The notes beneath the pieces were generated by a model, which saw nothing but the letters and a program-made list of their open reading frames with translations, made no database searches and was not told the DNA's origin. From an uncultured Saprospiraceae bacterium (GTDB lineage Bacteria > Bacteroidota > Bacteroidia > Chitinophagales > Saprospiraceae): 64,000 nucleotides of DNA. Below, piece by piece: positions 1 through 8,997 of the stretch; positions within the stretch are counted from its first letter, which is position 1; every line of letters starts with the position of its first letter. Both the position numbers and the translations under genes were made by a program. Where the stretch lies: contig CALKJD010000115.1 of NCBI GenBank assembly GCA_937995755.1, positions 1 through 64,000 on the forward strand, read 5' to 3'.

Positions 1-2
1 CA

Positions 3-131
3 TTAGTATCCGATGGATCTACAATTTTGAGCGATAATGTTAATGTGAGGTTATATCCTCCCTATTTTGGGACAATTCACTATGAGGATTCAGGATTATT
101 GTTAATTTCAATGGTCGTCATGCAGCGTTAA
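3..131 (+). CDS. 3' end of an unknown protein (partial)
   Basis: An open frame enters from the left edge and ends at TAA 129-131, giving 42 visible residues that finish in VVMQR. The frame is plausible because it is open to the edge and stops 29 bases before the next signal-peptide gene on the same strand. It is too short to show a domain and I do not recognise it. It could be the tail of another secreted protein of this locus, but no sorting-domain motif can be seen in it. Confidence 0.4.
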   Translation, partial: LVSDGSTILSDNVNVRLYPPYFGTIHYEDSGLLLISMVVMQR

Positions 132-160
132 TCATAAAAAACACCTCTTAATATTTAGAA

Positions 161-2047
161 ATGCTAATCAAAATCAGACATATCGTCATCTTGTTTTTAC
201 TTGCCTATCATGTTGCGTGTGGTCAAGATTTTACCAGCGATTGTATCTATATAGATTTTGAAACGATACCTAATGGTCAGCTTATCGATGACATGGATAT
301 TTTTGATCAATATTCAGATATCTTCGGAGTTACATTCTCATTAGAAGGTGGAGTGCCTGCTAGATTAGCAAAAGTAGGGCCTCCGATGACTGCTTTTCAA
401 GGCCCTAATAATGGTGCAGATCAACCCGCAGCAGGAGTAGATATAGGCCAGTACTTTTTAACTGATAATGGTACGGTGGCAGGACTAAATGCAGATCCTA
501 TCTATGTTAATTTCCTTAGCCCTATGGATAGTGTAAGCGGTTGCATACTTGATATGGATTTTGGTGAGCGATTTGTCGTACATGCCCTTGGTGAATTTGG
601 AGATATTATCTTTGCAGATACTATTTTTTCTTCCACTATAGTGAATAGTGTTACGATACCTGGGGATCCTGGGACAGGTGATGGGTTATGTACTGAGTGG
701 GGTTTTCGATTAGATGAGTGCGAAGGTTCTATATTTAGCGTTAAGCTAGATGGTTTTAGGGTTACTGATGGAGGTTTTGGCCTTGGTTTAGATAATCTTA
801 CCTTTTGTAAATTTGGAGCTAAGCTTAATCAAGATTTTGAAATTAATCAAACCGATATCATTTGTGGTAATGAATCTGGAAGCATATCTGTAAATACATT
901 ATCGGATCAGAATCTTGTTTATTCTATTAATGGAGGCGAATTTGTAAGCGAACTTAGCTTTTCTGAGTTAGAAGAAGGAAAGTATGAAATAACAGTTAGA
1001 AATGAATTAGGCTGTGAAGACATTTACAAAGTAAGTATTGATGATATACCGGAGCCTGTAATTACATCTGTGGCAGAAGTAGATACAGAGTGTGGGTTAG
1101 ATAATGGTGTGATAACTCTAGCTGTAGAAGGTGGATTTGGTGAAATTAGCTATACCTATGATGGACAAAATTTTGTTTCAGATGGTGTTTTTAATAATGT
1201 CGCTCCAGGCGATTATACTATTTTTATTGTAGATGCATTGGGCTGTCAAGATTTAATAACGGCAAGTGTGGAGCCAAGTTTGGGGCCAACTATATTAGGT
1301 GCTGTAGTGGAGGATGCTAGTTGCGATTTTTCGAATGGTAAAATAACTTTAGGTGCAATAGCACCAACACCATTTATAGAATATTCGATAGATGATGGGC
1401 CATGGCAGTCAGAACCAGACTTTAGTGATCTAGCACCAAATACTGAATATCGAATTACCATAAGAGATGATATGGGATGTACAAGAGACACATTTGTCGA
1501 AGTTGGTGCCTATCCACTTATCGAGATCAGAGATGTAGCTGAGACTGTTCCAGAGTGTTTATTAGATAATGGTACGATTACGGTTACATACGACGGTGGA
1601 GTAGGCGATGTCGAATATTCTATTGACGGTGGATTTAGTTATCAGTTTAGCAATGTATTTACTGGATTAGCGCCAGGTACATATCAGATTACCCTCAAAG
1701 ATGAAAAGGAATGCGAGCTTATAGTGGATGCATTAGTACCTCCTTATGTTTGTCCTGTGTATGTAGGTAATATTTTTGCCCCTAATAATAACGGAGCGAA
1801 TGAATTTTTTCCTGTCATTACCGCTTTAGAGTATCCTGCGAGGATATTAAAGTATAGTATTTATGATAGATGGGGGGAGCTAATTTATGATGCAGAAAAC
1901 TTTTCTATACATGATAATTCCTATTATTGGGATGGAAAATTTAAAGGACAAACAGCAGTTCTTGGAGTTTATGTATATTTGATACAGGTGGGACACCTTG
2001 ATGGGAGTACAGAATATCTTTCAGGTGATGTCACTATGATCAAATAA
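161..2047 (+). CDS. secreted SprB-repeat protein with type-B T9SS sorting domain
   Basis: A 628-residue surface or secreted protein. Residues 1-21 are a signal peptide (hydrophobic ILFLLAYHVACG). Residues about 25-215 form a beta-rich N-terminal domain that I cannot name. From about 231 to 525 there are four SprB-like repeats, each opening with a Cys followed by D/S-NG-x-I and closing with a YSIDG-type strand and an aromatic-x-x-L-x-x-G-x-Y turn. Residues about 532-628 are a gliding-motility-type C-terminal domain: FAPN, then YDRWGELIY, WDGKF, then YVYLIQV near the end. In known systems this domain sends the protein through the type IX secretion system. No enzyme motif is visible, so an adhesive role is an inference. 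It is followed 15 bases later by a small secreted protein on the same strand. Confidence 0.85.
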   Translation: MLIKIRHIVILFLLAYHVACGQDFTSDCIYIDFETIPNGQLIDDMDIFDQYSDIFGVTFSLEGGVPARLAKVGPPMTAFQGPNNGADQPAAGVDIGQYFLTDNGTVAGLNADPIYVNFLSPMDSVSGCILDMDFGERFVVHALGEFGDIIFADTIFSSTIVNSVTIPGDPGTGDGLCTEWGFRLDECEGSIFSVKLDGFRVTDGGFGLGLDNLTFCKFGAKLNQDFEINQTDIICGNESGSISVNTLSDQNLVYSINGGEFVSELSFSELEEGKYEITVRNELGCEDIYKVSIDDIPEPVITSVAEVDTECGLDNGVITLAVEGGFGEISYTYDGQNFVSDGVFNNVAPGDYTIFIVDALGCQDLITASVEPSLGPTILGAVVEDASCDFSNGKITLGAIAPTPFIEYSIDDGPWQSEPDFSDLAPNTEYRITIRDDMGCTRDTFVEVGAYPLIEIRDVAETVPECLLDNGTITVTYDGGVGDVEYSIDGGFSYQFSNVFTGLAPGTYQITLKDEKECELIVDALVPPYVCPVYVGNIFAPNNNGANEFFPVITALEYPARILKYSIYDRWGELIYDAENFSIHDNSYYWDGKFKGQTAVLGVYVYLIQVGHLDGSTEYLSGDVTMIK

Positions 2048-2062
2048 CTAGGCCCATATTTT

Positions 2063-2503
2063 ATGAAAATTTTCTATGTATTGCTATTCAGTTTTGTAGC
2101 TCAATTGTCATTCGCTCAGTGCGATGATACTCAATTTTTTACGGAAGTTGAAAAAGAGAATTTCGTCAAAACGTATCTAGCCGTCAAAAGTGAAAAGCCA
2201 CAGTCTCAAGACAAACAATGGGATGATCTAGCGACTAAGTATAGTATCACACCGCAATCATTTAGAGACATTCAACATCGTAAAAATAACAAACAGTCAT
2301 TAACTGATAATCAGAAGCATTTCATCGTAGAACTGGAAGAGTTAAAGTCTAAATATAAGTTAGATCTGAAAGCTATAGAAGTAAGCAAATGTGAAGAAGT
2401 ACAACTCAATTATGAGTTATATCTTAAAATACAACATCAATATAGATCATGCATGAAATTTCAGAGATCTTTATCTAGTCATTTTAATAAATGGATAAAG
2501 TAA
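2063..2503 (+). CDS. small secreted protein of unknown function
   Basis: 146 residues. A clear signal peptide (MKIFYVLLFSFVAQLSFAQ) is followed by a Lys/Glu-rich, probably helical body with three Cys. It lies between the sorted adhesin and the esterase-like gene. Its stop codon TAA overlaps the ATG at 2503 (TAATG), so it is probably translationally coupled to the next gene. No domain is recognised and no sorting domain or lipobox is present, so a periplasmic location is likely. Confidence 0.7.
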   Translation: MKIFYVLLFSFVAQLSFAQCDDTQFFTEVEKENFVKTYLAVKSEKPQSQDKQWDDLATKYSITPQSFRDIQHRKNNKQSLTDNQKHFIVELEELKSKYKLDLKAIEVSKCEEVQLNYELYLKIQHQYRSCMKFQRSLSSHFNKWIK

Positions 2504-4035
2504 TGAGATATCAACTGACCATAATTGTAATTTGTATTAGCCTGTGTCTATCTGCACAATCTTTGCCTAATAGATATCAAGAAGAGGTTTTTAGTTCTTG
2601 GACAGAGACTACCGAATTGTTTAGTACAGGTGTACCTCAGCCAGTTCCTGGAGGTGGAGGATACGAATGGACGACAGGATATCCACTCAACGTAGATGAA
2701 TTTATCACCACGAGTAAAAATCTCTATATGGATATTTATCAACCTGTGGGGGATACGCTCAGCCAAAGACCTTTGGTCATTATTTGTTTTGGGGGTGGGT
2801 TTTTAGATGGAAGTAAAGATCACTGGAGTATAAAATTGTTAGCTGAAAAATTAGCGAAGAAAGGTTTTGTTACAGCTACGATAGACTATCGTTTAGGTAT
2901 GAATATTTTCGATTCAGATCTTGCTAATAGGGCAGTGTACCGAGGATTGCAAGATGGAAGATCGGCAGTTCGATTTTTTAGAGCGGATGCAGCAGAAAAC
3001 AATATTTATAAGATAGATCCAGATCAGATTTTTATTGGAGGACATAGTTCAGGAGCATTTATCGCAACACACAATGCGTTTCTCGATAAGGAAATAGAAA
3101 GACCACTTTCAACTTACCAATGGACTCAAGAAGGTAACTCATGTATTGATCTAGGTTGTCTAGATTGTGCAGGGGATAATCAAGAATATAGTGGAAAAGC
3201 TAATGGGATATTTAGTCTAGCTGGCGCTATAGGATTTACGGACTTTATAGAGAGTAGTGATGATACTCGGATGGTTATGTTTCATAGTTCCGATGATGGC
3301 ACAGTGCCATACACTAATGGTGAGCCATTTAGTAGTTATCTATGGCTTATTATAGGTGACGATTTACCTACCGTACATGGTAGTTCTGACATGGCTGATA
3401 GAGCGGATGAGGTTGGATTGCCATATGAATTTTACAGTTACAGTAATAGAGGTCATGGAGTACATGAAAATGATCCTATTCTTTATACGGATATCGTTCC
3501 AGGTATCGAAAATTGGTTTTATAATGATAGACTAAAGCCAATGGATATTAGTTTGACTGGAGATTCTATTGTTTGTGCAGATGCGCTGTTTAGTGATTTT
3601 TTAGCTACTGATATCAGTAATGGTTATTACGATTGGGTGATCGATGGTGCAGAGTCAGTTGTTGGTAATGTGACCAGCAATACAGTTTCTATCGATTGGG
3701 ATGAAAATGCTGCTAACCTCAATGTTTCGTTACTGCCTTATAGCAAACACAGAGCTAGAGGAGATAGTATCCACATCACTGTAGAAAAACAAGATGTACG
3801 TACTATTACTTGGTTGAGTAGTGGAGGGACTTGGAGTGCAGTTTCAAGTTGGTCTGAATTAAGATTGCCTAGATATTGTGATGATGTGATATTGCCCACT
3901 AATACCGGCCCATATATACTTACTTTGCCATCAGGTGTTGAGTCAATAGTAAGATCCGTCACAATTTCAGAACAAGCAGCTATTCTGATGTCTACAGGTT
4001 CTTCGTTGAAGATTAAGGATGTTGTCGAAGAGTAA
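2503..4035 (+). CDS. secreted alpha/beta-hydrolase (esterase-like)
   Basis: About 510 residues. I place the start at 2503, where TAATG overlaps the previous stop and gives a clean signal peptide (MRYQLTIIVICISLCLSAQ); an ATG at 2491 is in frame and also possible. The hydrolase fold shows an oxyanion-type ICFGGGF (about residue 95), nucleophile elbow GHSSGA (about 180), an acid in HSSDDGTVPY (about 262) and the final histidine in RGHGVH (about 318). This resembles the BD-FAE/carboxylesterase branch; the substrate is unknown. After the catalytic domain comes a roughly 160-residue beta-rich tail with GGTWSAVSSW and regularly spaced Val/Ile strands, like repeats in secreted Bacteroidota proteins. 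The protein ends without a complete sorting domain, so its final location is uncertain. Confidence 0.75.
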   Translation: MRYQLTIIVICISLCLSAQSLPNRYQEEVFSSWTETTELFSTGVPQPVPGGGGYEWTTGYPLNVDEFITTSKNLYMDIYQPVGDTLSQRPLVIICFGGGFLDGSKDHWSIKLLAEKLAKKGFVTATIDYRLGMNIFDSDLANRAVYRGLQDGRSAVRFFRADAAENNIYKIDPDQIFIGGHSSGAFIATHNAFLDKEIERPLSTYQWTQEGNSCIDLGCLDCAGDNQEYSGKANGIFSLAGAIGFTDFIESSDDTRMVMFHSSDDGTVPYTNGEPFSSYLWLIIGDDLPTVHGSSDMADRADEVGLPYEFYSYSNRGHGVHENDPILYTDIVPGIENWFYNDRLKPMDISLTGDSIVCADALFSDFLATDISNGYYDWVIDGAESVVGNVTSNTVSIDWDENAANLNVSLLPYSKHRARGDSIHITVEKQDVRTITWLSSGGTWSAVSSWSELRLPRYCDDVILPTNTGPYILTLPSGVESIVRSVTISEQAAILMSTGSSLKIKDVVEE

Positions 4036-4139
4036 ATTTCAGTTAGGTAAAAGTTTCAACAATAATTTATATTTAATCCTTTAATCGATAAGTGATTTTA
4101 TTGATAAGTTAAGGGTTAGCTTTGGTGCTTGATTAAGCA

Positions 4140-4147
4140 TACTTTTG
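4140..4147 (+). promoter_or_regulatory. TAnnTTTG promoter-like box upstream of ppc
   Basis: TACTTTTG matches the Bacteroidota -7 consensus TAnnTTTG. A TTTG lies 16 bases upstream at 4121-4124, closer than usual for the -33 element. A second match, TAGCTTTG, is at 4117-4124. Either would give a leader of about 170-190 bases before the ppc start. Confidence 0.35.
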
Positions 4148-4321
4148 CTATGAATTACTATATGAAGTGTTCATGTGAATATTGAATATAAATCATTAGT
4201 AACGAGAGGATATTTGATTTGTTAAGCTGTTACTTCATTTTGCTTTGTTGGATGGTTATGTGCAGAGAAAAAGTTGTGTGATATTTGGATATGCAATTAC
4301 AGTTTTAAAAAGTTGATACAG

Positions 4322-6835
4322 ATGAACTATAATATAAAGAAGAAATTTCAAATTTATAACGCACTCTTTTTAAACCTAAGTTATGAAGGTGCTAATGATT
4401 TCGCTAATCTCATTCCTATACTCGGAGCAATTACTAAACAAAATCTAGAACGAGGAGAAGATCCTATAATGGTGTTTAATGATTTCTTTGATGATTATAA
4501 AGAAATGATAGGTGTAGATAAGTTAGATTTTATGTTTAAGGTGATACAATACGTCGAGAGACAAATTGTTTTATTTGATAGTGTAGAAGATAGTATATCA
4601 CCTTATGATCTAGAAGATCAGGATTCTATATTAATAGATACTATGGTGTCTAAGTGTCAGTCAGATACTGAGGTCAATGATCTATTGAAAAGCCTTAATG
4701 AATTTGCAGTTCGCATAGTGTTGACTGCCCATCCCACACAGTTTTATAGAGCTCCGGTGCTAGACATCATTGCGAAGTTGAGAAAAGGGGTAAGAGGGAG
4801 TAAGGTAGAAGAAATAGATCGACTATTACATCAGTTAGGATTGACTAGTCTTGTTAACACTACTTCTCCTACACCTATCGAAGAGGCTAAAAATATTATT
4901 CACTTTTGTAGGTATGAATATTATAATGCGATAGGTGATTTTATATATGCCTTAGAGCAAAAGTATCCTAATTTCGATAATGTAGATTTAGTAAAAATTG
5001 GATTTTGGCCATGTGGAGATAGAGACGGTAATGCCTTTGTGACTCATAATGTAACTAGAGAAGTTGTAGATACATTGAGAATGACACTTGTTAAATGTTA
5101 CTATAATGATGTGAAGGCGCTTAGGTCCAAGTTGACATTTAAAGGATTGGAGGCTCCTTTAGAAAAGCTTCAAGATAAGCTGTATAAGGCAATGTTTGAT
5201 CCGTCTGAGATATTGGATCATAAGTGGATGCTGAATTCGCTCGACGAAGTTAGATCAATCTTAGTTGACAAATATGAAAGCCTTTACTTGGAAGATCTCG
5301 ATAAGCTAGTAGTCAAGATTAAAGTATTTAAAACGCATTTTGCATCGCTAGATATTCGACAAGATCATTCTGTTCATGTAGATTGTATTCAGCAGATTTT
5401 AAAGTCAAATGGTCTAATTCAAAATTCAATTAAAGAATTAGATGAAAGTAGTCTCATAAAAATTTTGACAGAAGATTTTTTAGAGATTCCAGATGCTAGC
5501 GAATTAGAGGGTTTAGTAAAAGATACGATCCGGAATATCGAGCAACTGCCTACACTACAGAAGTATAATGGTGAACAAGGTTGCCATAGATATATCATTA
5601 GTAATTCCGAGGATATCTATTCTGTACTCTTTGTTTTTGGACTATTTAGATGGATTCATAAATCAGAGGCTATGTCCTTCGATATCATACCTCTTTTTGA
5701 GACAATGGTAGGTATGGAAGTTAGCGAAAGTGTGATGGATCAATTGTACAAGCTTAAACCCTATAAACTACATTTAGAATCTAGAGAAGCAAAGCAAACT
5801 GTGATGTTAGGCTTTTCTGACGGCACTAAAGATGGCGGTTATTTGAAAGCCAACTGGTCAATATATAAATGCAAAGAGGTGCTGTCTAAAGTGAGTAGGC
5901 GCAATAATATATCAGCTATATTCTTTGACGGTAGAGGTGGGCCCCCAGCAAGAGGTGGTGGCAAGACGTTTAATTTCTATGCAGCCAGAAGTAAAGAGAT
6001 CGCTAATAATGATATCCAACTTACGATACAAGGGCAAACAATCACCAGTACATATGGTACGAGCGAAAAATTTGTATTTAACGCTGAGCAGATGGTCAGT
6101 TCTGGACTTACAAGTCTCAAGTCAGATGGGCGTATGGAGATTTCTATTTCCCAGCGATCACTCTTAGAAGAACTTAGTGAATTAAGTTATAAAAAGTATA
6201 TCTCTCTAAAGGAGCATCCTAAGTTTTTACCATATCTGGAGAATATGACCACATTGCGATTCTACTCTAAAACTAAAGTAGGAAGTCGTCCTGGTAAACG
6301 TAGTAAAACGGCAAAATTGACTTTGGGTGATCTCCGCGCTATATCTTATGTAGGTTCGTGGTCACAGCTCAAGCAAAATATTCCAGGATACTACGGAGTA
6401 GGTACTGCAATCAGTCAATTAACAGATGCAGGACGTATGGAGGAGATGCAGAATCTCTATCAGGAAGTTCCGTTATTTAAGACATTAATAGATAACAGTA
6501 TGATGTCTTTAACGAAGTGCTTTTTTGAATTGACAAGCTATATGAGCAAGAATCCTGAATATGGTCCTTTTTGGAATATGCTCTATGATGAATATACGCT
6601 TAGTAAGAATATGATCCTTGAACTCACTCAAATGTCTGAATTGATGGAGACAGAGCAAAGATCTAAACAGTCCATTCAGATCAGAAACGAAATTGTGCGA
6701 CCATTGCTACTAATTCAGCATTACGCGCTACAAATGATAAATTCAGGAGCCGATCCAGAGAATTTGGAGATTTATGAAAAATTAGTGGTTAGGTCGCTAT
6801 ATGGCAATATCAATGCAAGTAGAAATTCGGCTTAA
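4322..6835 (+). CDS. ppc: phosphoenolpyruvate carboxylase
   Basis: Carboxylates phosphoenolpyruvate with bicarbonate to oxaloacetate, refilling the TCA cycle in the cytoplasm. The family signatures are all present: VLTAHPTQ with the catalytic His (about residue 137), GDRDGN (about 232), GFSDGTKDGG (about 500) and the glycine loop GRGGPPARGGG (about 540). I chose ATG 4322 (MNYNIKKKF) over the in-frame ATG at 4274, because the 16 extra residues look unlike a coding start. That gives 837 residues, slightly short for the family (usually about 850-950). The C-terminus ends in RNSA where many homologues end in RNTG. The gene stands alone between a 286-base and a 266-base non-coding stretch. Confidence 0.95.
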   Translation: MNYNIKKKFQIYNALFLNLSYEGANDFANLIPILGAITKQNLERGEDPIMVFNDFFDDYKEMIGVDKLDFMFKVIQYVERQIVLFDSVEDSISPYDLEDQDSILIDTMVSKCQSDTEVNDLLKSLNEFAVRIVLTAHPTQFYRAPVLDIIAKLRKGVRGSKVEEIDRLLHQLGLTSLVNTTSPTPIEEAKNIIHFCRYEYYNAIGDFIYALEQKYPNFDNVDLVKIGFWPCGDRDGNAFVTHNVTREVVDTLRMTLVKCYYNDVKALRSKLTFKGLEAPLEKLQDKLYKAMFDPSEILDHKWMLNSLDEVRSILVDKYESLYLEDLDKLVVKIKVFKTHFASLDIRQDHSVHVDCIQQILKSNGLIQNSIKELDESSLIKILTEDFLEIPDASELEGLVKDTIRNIEQLPTLQKYNGEQGCHRYIISNSEDIYSVLFVFGLFRWIHKSEAMSFDIIPLFETMVGMEVSESVMDQLYKLKPYKLHLESREAKQTVMLGFSDGTKDGGYLKANWSIYKCKEVLSKVSRRNNISAIFFDGRGGPPARGGGKTFNFYAARSKEIANNDIQLTIQGQTITSTYGTSEKFVFNAEQMVSSGLTSLKSDGRMEISISQRSLLEELSELSYKKYISLKEHPKFLPYLENMTTLRFYSKTKVGSRPGKRSKTAKLTLGDLRAISYVGSWSQLKQNIPGYYGVGTAISQLTDAGRMEEMQNLYQEVPLFKTLIDNSMMSLTKCFFELTSYMSKNPEYGPFWNMLYDEYTLSKNMILELTQMSELMETEQRSKQSIQIRNEIVRPLLLIQHYALQMINSGADPENLEIYEKLVVRSLYGNINASRNSA

Positions 6836-6886
6836 ACTGGTAATAGAAAGCATTCTATTAAATAGAAGCAAATCAAGAATGATACT

Positions 6887-6925
6887 GTGACTCTAGTGGA
6901 TATATTCATTAGAGTCACTTTCGTT
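6887..6925 (+). terminator. terminator after ppc
   Basis: The 12-base arms GTGACTCTAGTG and CATTAGAGTCAC (one wobble pair) enclose an 8-base loop and are followed by TTTCGTTTA. It lies 51 bases after the ppc stop, so it probably ends that transcript. The T-run is short. Confidence 0.6.
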
Positions 6926-7062
6926 TAGGGCATAATAACCTTTGAGAATACGAGCTTCTAACTATACTAGAGTATTATCTTCTGTCAAACATAAGTCTGT
7001 AGCCACAGCTTAAGAATAATGCCTAGAGATCTAGTAGTATTGGGCCTATATCGCTGTAAACG

Positions 7063-7096
7063 AAAAAGAGGTTGCTATCTTTCGATAACAACCTCT
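7063..7096 (-). terminator. terminator of tRNA-His
   Basis: The 13-base arms AGAGGTTGCTATC and GATAACAACCTCT pair with one wobble around a 4-base loop. On the minus strand the hairpin is followed by TTTTT. It sits directly downstream of the tRNA 3' end. Confidence 0.75.
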
Positions 7097-7101
7097 GAAA
7101 A

Positions 7102-7179
7102 TGGGGTAGAAGATGGGATTCGAACCCACGGCCTCCGGAACCACAAACCGGCGCTCTAACCAACTGAGCTACAACTACC
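7102..7179 (-). tRNA. tRNA-His (GTG)
   Basis: Cloverleaf on the minus strand with G-1 at 7179, D-arm GCTC...GAGC, anticodon loop TTGTGGT (anticodon GTG, U33 present), T-loop TTCGAAT, discriminator C73 paired with G-1 as is typical for tRNA-His, and an encoded CCA (7104-7102). By my pairing, acceptor positions 5:68 and 6:67 are T-T, and so is 31:39 at the base of the anticodon loop; see findings. An open frame at 7113-7397 on the other strand is an artefact of this tRNA. Confidence 0.9.
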
Positions 7180-7306
7180 ATTTTTACTTTAAAGCGAAAG
7201 CGATTTTCGCGGCTGCAAAATTATCAATTCCTTTTGATCTTAAAAGCTTTCATCAATGTATTTTTCAATTTATTTTAAATAAAATTTCATTGACTCAATT
7301 TTTATC

Positions 7307-8113
7307 TCATTGTCTGCTTTGTAAAGGAATTTCATCATCTTTTAGAGTGAAAGTTCTTTTTACAGGGTTGTACGGTGAATTGATTGCTTTACCTTGACCA
7401 TCTAAGAGTGTAAGTTCAATTGTATTTTCTCCCATTGGAAGCCCCTCGATATAGTAAGGTTGCCATTTGTCGATAGTATGTATTTCGCCGTTAATATTAG
7501 CGGTTAGACCATATCCATTGGCTAAGTCGGCATTAAGTAAGTAGAAATCTAGCATTACTTTGTCTGTTTCATTTTTACCGACGTAAGTTCCTTTTGGTCT
7601 GCTATACATTACCATAGCTTCAGAGATACCGTCTATTTGAGTAAGCTTTTTGTCTTTCACTTGTATTTTAGCATGTATTGCCGCCTTAAGTGTCTTGATA
7701 CTCTCATGATACGATCTCGATAAAAACGCCAATAAGTAATGTTCGCCATCAGCTACATCGTATTCAAATGTAGATGTGTATTTAGCTGCATAAGGCTCAT
7801 TGTTTAAAATTAGGTGAATATGTTGCCCTTTTCCAGAGTTTGCACACATTTTACTGTCTTTGTCTGGTGTCTGCTGGCCTAATTCATATCCTTCACCGCC
7901 AACAGTAAAGTTGAAAATACCATCGTTGTAAGTCATGTTCTGTAATTCAGCTCCAGAAAAGTCTTGTGAGGGGGCAAAAGGAGTTAAAGTATACTTGTTA
8001 CTCGTAGATTTAATAGTTTTTGTCTCTGCGTCAGCCGACGATGTACTATTGTCATTCTTACAGGAGAAAAGACTAATGGCTAATAATAAAAGAAAGGCAT
8101 TTTGGATCTTCAT
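7307..8113 (-). CDS. lipoprotein of unknown function
   Basis: 268 residues when started at 8113 (MKIQNAFLLLLAISLFSC), which puts a lipobox (LFSC) directly after a hydrophobic core. The 47 extra residues upstream in the longer open frame have no signal character. The predicted mature protein begins CKNDN. The body is beta-rich, with GKGQHIHLILNN at about residue 100 and a C-terminal strand rich in polar residues (EGLPMGENTIELTLLDGQG). The GQHIHL-type segment faintly recalls DUF4399-like domains, but I would not assign it. It is transcribed toward the tRNA gene and has no obvious operon partner. Confidence 0.75.
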   Translation of the reverse strand: MKIQNAFLLLLAISLFSCKNDNSTSSADAETKTIKSTSNKYTLTPFAPSQDFSGAELQNMTYNDGIFNFTVGGEGYELGQQTPDKDSKMCANSGKGQHIHLILNNEPYAAKYTSTFEYDVADGEHYLLAFLSRSYHESIKTLKAAIHAKIQVKDKKLTQIDGISEAMVMYSRPKGTYVGKNETDKVMLDFYLLNADLANGYGLTANINGEIHTIDKWQPYYIEGLPMGENTIELTLLDGQGKAINSPYNPVKRTFTLKDDEIPLQSRQ

Positions 8114-8318
8114 TATATTCGATTTTGATGTAAAAAGGGAAGAATTAGAATCGTTTCTAAAATTCACTTCGATTTTCATAACGGAAAGATAGAAATTATG
8201 TTTAGATTGCCACCTATGTATTAGAGATACAAGACTAAAATGTGTGCTTTTCATTCACCTTCTCTAAATGAAAGTTGATTTGATATATTTATTTATTTTT
8301 ACATGTTAAAAGCATTGA

Positions 8319-8876
8319 ATGTCAAGGTCTCCCAGTGAAGTAGCAGATTTTATGCGAGCTGATCCAGAAGCTTGCTTGGCAGAGCTATATTCGGATTATT
8401 ATGAATATTTGGTGAACAGCGTATATCGTATGGTTCCAGATCAGAGTACTGCAGAAGATTTAGCGCAAGAGGTTTTTTTTGAAATTTGGAAGAAAAGAGA
8501 ACAGCTAGAATTCAGAACATCAGTTGGCGCTTATCTGCGAAGAGCAGTGACCAATAGAGCTCTCAATTATATTAGAGCCAAGAAGATGGATTTTGAAGGA
8601 GAAGATGCTGCCTTACTTTTGAGGTCTACAGACATCAACTCCGCAAAAAAATTAGAAATAGACGATCTACAGCAGTTAATCAACGAAAGTATAGATGAAC
8701 TTCCTGAGAAATGTCGTGCAGTTTTCTCTATGAGTCGATTTGAAGAGATGAAATATGCAGAAATAGCTGAATCTTTGGGGATATCCATTAAGACAGTAGA
8801 AAACCATATTTCTAAAGCATTGAAAATACTTAAAACAAAGGTGAGCCCACACCTTGCTGATCATATTTATGATTGA
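8319..8876 (+). CDS. ECF-type RNA polymerase sigma factor
   Basis: 185 residues. Region 2 is at about 20-90 (EDLAQEVFFEIWKKREQ, then AYLRRAVTNRALNYIR) and region 4 at about 125-180, with the helix-turn-helix KYAEIAESLGISIKTVENHI. This is the size and layout of the FecI/sigma-70 family of Bacteroidota. A FecR-type anti-sigma factor gene follows after 121 bases and a TonB-dependent receptor after that, the standard cell-surface-signalling order. The expected role is to transcribe the neighbouring uptake genes when the anti-sigma factor releases it. Confidence 0.92.
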   Translation: MSRSPSEVADFMRADPEACLAELYSDYYEYLVNSVYRMVPDQSTAEDLAQEVFFEIWKKREQLEFRTSVGAYLRRAVTNRALNYIRAKKMDFEGEDAALLLRSTDINSAKKLEIDDLQQLINESIDELPEKCRAVFSMSRFEEMKYAEIAESLGISIKTVENHISKALKILKTKVSPHLADHIYD

Positions 8877-8997
8877 CGTGAAACAGATGTTTTGATTGAA
8901 AAATGGATAGTTTGACATTTTTCTTAAAAAGATTAAAATTTAATAGGGGTAAGTACATATTATAGTGTCTATAGCATAAGATTAGATACCAATTGAA

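Noticed and set aside
7113-7397. Open frame beginning MGFEPTASGTTNRR
   Set aside because: It begins inside the tRNA-His gene and runs over the lipoprotein 3' end; this start is a well-known tRNA artefact.
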